Shown here in pieces: positions 62,375 to 64,000 of a stretch of 64,000 bases of DNA. The notes under the pieces are model-generated. The model was not told where the DNA came from, ran no database searches, and saw only the letters and a program-made list of their open reading frames with translations. This DNA is from Hyphomicrobiales bacterium 4NK60-0047b (lineage in GTDB: Bacteria > Pseudomonadota > Alphaproteobacteria > Rhizobiales > HXMU1428-3). The DNA is taken from NCBI GenBank assembly GCA_040367435.1, contig BAABWY010000001.1, positions 992,001 through 1,056,000 of the forward strand. Direction: 5' to 3'. Position 1 is the stretch's first letter. Every line of letters starts with the position of its first letter. The translations under genes were made by a program, and so were the position numbers.

Positions 62375-63121
62375 ATGTCCCATATTTCAGTCTCAGTAAA
62401 TGAAACCATTCAGCACATTCAAATCTGCCGGGCAGATAAAATGAATGCGTTCACGGATGAGATGTATCAATCAGTCGCGACCGCTCTTAAAAACAGTCAC
62501 AAAACAGATGAGATAAAAGTCAACCTTATCAGCGGTGTACCTGGGTGCTTTACCGCAGGTAATGATATCTCTGATTTTTACACCTATGCAGAAAAGGGAA
62601 GTTTTAGTCCTGGCATCATAGATTTTCTGACAACTCTTGGCACATTAGACATGCCTTTAATTCTCGCCATAGATGGCCCAGCAGTTGGCATTGGCACCAC
62701 TATGGCTTTCCATGCTGATTTGGTCTACGCCACTCCAGAAGCCATCTTCGCCACACCCTTTGCAGATTTAGGTGTCACACCAGAAGCCGCCTCATCTTAT
62801 CTCATGCCAAAAACCATGGGGCATGCAAGAGCCTATGAAATGCTGGCCCTGGGAGAAAAGTACTCAGCCGAAGACGCCCACCGCGCCGGGTTTGTGAATA
62901 AAATAATCGAGGCTGATCAACTGATTTCTCACAGTCTAACAATCGCTAAAAAACTCTCAAAAAAACCTAAGAACTCACTACTCATAACCAAACAACTTTT
63001 AAAAACAGAACGAGAGTACATCCTCTCAGTGATGGAAAAAGAAGTTGAAATCTTCTCAAAACAATTACAAAGCAAAGAAGCTAAAGCCGCTTTTGCTAGC
63101 TTTTTAAACAAAACAAAATAA
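62375..63121 (+). CDS. enoyl-CoA hydratase/isomerase family protein
   Basis: The 248-residue crotonase-fold protein has the oxyanion-hole segments VNLISGVPGCFTAGNDISDF and LILAIDGPAVGIGTTMAFHADLVYA, and FATPFADLGVTPEAASSYLMP. The Glu used as catalytic base in typical hydratases is in the position of TPEAASS. ATG 62375 is used. A longer frame runs through R2 copy B and is unlikely. It belongs with the acyl-CoA dehydrogenase and SDR genes. Confidence 0.9.
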   Translation: MSHISVSVNETIQHIQICRADKMNAFTDEMYQSVATALKNSHKTDEIKVNLISGVPGCFTAGNDISDFYTYAEKGSFSPGIIDFLTTLGTLDMPLILAIDGPAVGIGTTMAFHADLVYATPEAIFATPFADLGVTPEAASSYLMPKTMGHARAYEMLALGEKYSAEDAHRAGFVNKIIEADQLISHSLTIAKKLSKKPKNSLLITKQLLKTEREYILSVMEKEVEIFSKQLQSKEAKAAFASFLNKTK

Positions 63122-63161
63122 GATCAATATAAAGAAGGTAGTGTTAAAAAAGGTTATCTTG

Positions 63162-63279
63162 ACGAAGAAGGAGCGTTGCCCTTTTCGGGCAATCGGACAT
63201 GACGCCGCGAGGCGTCCGGCACCTAGTGCCGCCCCTCGGAGGCCCACCGCTTCAGCGGTGGAATAGCCGCGAGAGAAAA
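63162..63279 (+). repeat. R2 mosaic element, copy C
   Basis: Order as in A and B: ACGAAGAAGGAGC; hairpin TTGCCC/GGGCAA; GACGCC/GGCGTC; CGGCAC/GTGCCG; CCCCTCGGAGGC; final hairpin CACCGC/GCGGTG; tail GGAATAGCCGCGAGAGAAA. Between the hydratase and SDR genes. R1 copy 9 follows. Confidence 0.75.
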
Positions 63280-63294
63280 AAGGCGCAATAACAG

Positions 63295-63327
63295 CGACGG
63301 TTGTTGATAGGCAACCTGAAGGAGCAT
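63295..63327 (+). repeat. R1 hairpin repeat, copy 9 (carries ribosome-binding site)
   Basis: GGTTG (63299-63303) and CAACC (63312-63316) form the stem, followed by TGAAGGAGC. GAAGGAGC is the Shine-Dalgarno sequence of the SDR gene starting at 63333. The 3' arm and Shine-Dalgarno sequence match those before 40678. Confidence 0.65.
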
Positions 63328-63332
63328 TTAAA

Positions 63333-64000
63333 ATGTCAACAAATCCATCACTAAAAGATAAATCAATATTCATCACAGGTGGCTCAAGGGGTATCGGCCT
63401 AGCCATTGCAAAACGGGCAGCTGAAGACGGGGCCAATGTCACCATCGCCGCCAAGACAACCAAACCTCACCCCCAATTACCCGGCACTATTCACTCAGCT
63501 GCCGCAGAAATTGAAAATACTGGTGGCAAAGCACTCGCCGTCGAAATGGACATCAGGCACGAAGAGATGGTCAAAGATGCCTTAGCCAAAAGCGCTGATC
63601 ACTTTGGTGGAATTGACATTGTTATAAATAACGCCAGCGCCATTTTCTTGCAGCCAACGGAAAGTTTAGAGATGAAACGCTTTGACTTGATGCATCAAGT
63701 CAACGCCCGTGGCACCTTTATGGTCTCCAAACACGCACTCCCTTATTTGCAGAAAGCGGAAAACCCACACATCCTTATGCTCTCACCACCCTTGGATATG
63801 AGTGAAAAATGGTTCTCACCTCATGTCGGATATAGCATGGCAAAATACGGAATGAGCTTGGTTGTTTTAGGGCTAGCCGGCGAAGTTAGAAAACAAAACA
63901 TTGCTGTGAACGCCCTTTGGCCGCGCACCACCATCGCAACTGCTGCCATTGCCAACAATTTTGGTATGGATGCCATGAAACAATGCCGCAAACCAGAAAT
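63333..64000 (+). CDS. SDR-family oxidoreductase (HSDL2/citronellol dehydrogenase-like), cut by window end
   Basis: The first 222 residues are visible. It is a short-chain dehydrogenase/reductase with TGGSRGIGLAIAKRAAE (NAD(P)-binding Gly motif), VINNASAIF, and the catalytic YSMAKYGMS with Tyr and Lys. The region from WPRTTIATAAIANNFG matches HSDL2/citronellol-dehydrogenase-like members. The gene continues past 64000. Its Shine-Dalgarno sequence GAAGGAGC lies within R1 copy 9. It is probably part of the acyl-CoA catabolism unit. Confidence 0.88.
   Translation, partial: MSTNPSLKDKSIFITGGSRGIGLAIAKRAAEDGANVTIAAKTTKPHPQLPGTIHSAAAEIENTGGKALAVEMDIRHEEMVKDALAKSADHFGGIDIVINNASAIFLQPTESLEMKRFDLMHQVNARGTFMVSKHALPYLQKAENPHILMLSPPLDMSEKWFSPHVGYSMAKYGMSLVVLGLAGEVRKQNIAVNALWPRTTIATAAIANNFGMDAMKQCRKPE

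Noticed and set aside
63162-63327. R2 copy C plus R1 as a riboswitch for the SDR gene
   Set aside because: The same elements also lie after converging genes, and no known aptamer core is recognisable, so a ligand-sensing role is not supported.

Overview
The window looks like chromosomal DNA of an AT-rich (about 40% G+C by eye) alphaproteobacterium, most likely of the order Hyphomicrobiales (Rhizobiales). Three things point there. A gcrA gene faces an argD-argF-hslO run. A fabI, histidine-phosphatase and aroC cluster is present. A complete Caulobacter-type cpa/tad pilus locus is present. Family and genus cannot be named from the sequence. I saw no phage, IS element or CRISPR array.

Layout. 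1-8 kb: an esterase, an FMN-binding glutamate-synthase-like protein, an OmpA-domain protein, a 1112-residue secreted tetraheme cytochrome c and a tiny Lys/Cys-rich secreted protein. 8-19.7 kb: a regulator-rich accessory region with two LysR, one HxlR and one CGNR regulator, each beside small enzymes. It includes a three-gene operon (FAD oxidoreductase, L-ATC-hydrolase-like protein, M20 amidohydrolase) and a cupin gene whose promoters share a GTAACC-type box. 20-25.5 kb: tRNA-Phe, hslO, argF, argD and gcrA. 25.5-38.8 kb: the Tad/Flp pilus locus (tadC, tadB, cpaF, cpaE, cpaD, cpaC, cpaB, cpaA, flp), a stand-alone CpaC-N-like protein, a von Willebrand TadG-like protein and two TadE-like pseudopilins. 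38.8-52.6 kb: mostly housekeeping genes (msrA, a Sir2 deacylase, aroC, fabI, an M20 peptidase, rnhB, and a radical SAM protein behind a LexA-type box). 52.8-57.5 kb: a glycosyltransferase pair of the kind linked to arsenosugar synthesis, and a type I secretion ABC/HlyD pair. 57.6-64 kb: a GlcD-like flavoprotein, a Sua5-type tRNA-modification enzyme, and acyl-CoA dehydrogenase, enoyl-CoA hydratase and SDR genes. The SDR gene runs off the window.

The most unusual content is two families of dispersed intergenic elements. R1 is a hairpin of about 30 nt. R2 is a mosaic of about 120 nt made of four or five hairpins. Between copies the stem sequences change on both arms while loops and spacers stay fixed, which is the pattern expected of a selected RNA or DNA fold. 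R1 copies are nested inside other R1 copies and inside R2. Two R1 copies supply the ribosome-binding site of the next gene. Three R2 copies end exactly at the stop codon of a converging gene.

Many start sites given here are refined by ribosome-binding-site position. Two genes probably use TTG, and one LysR gene appears to use ATT.
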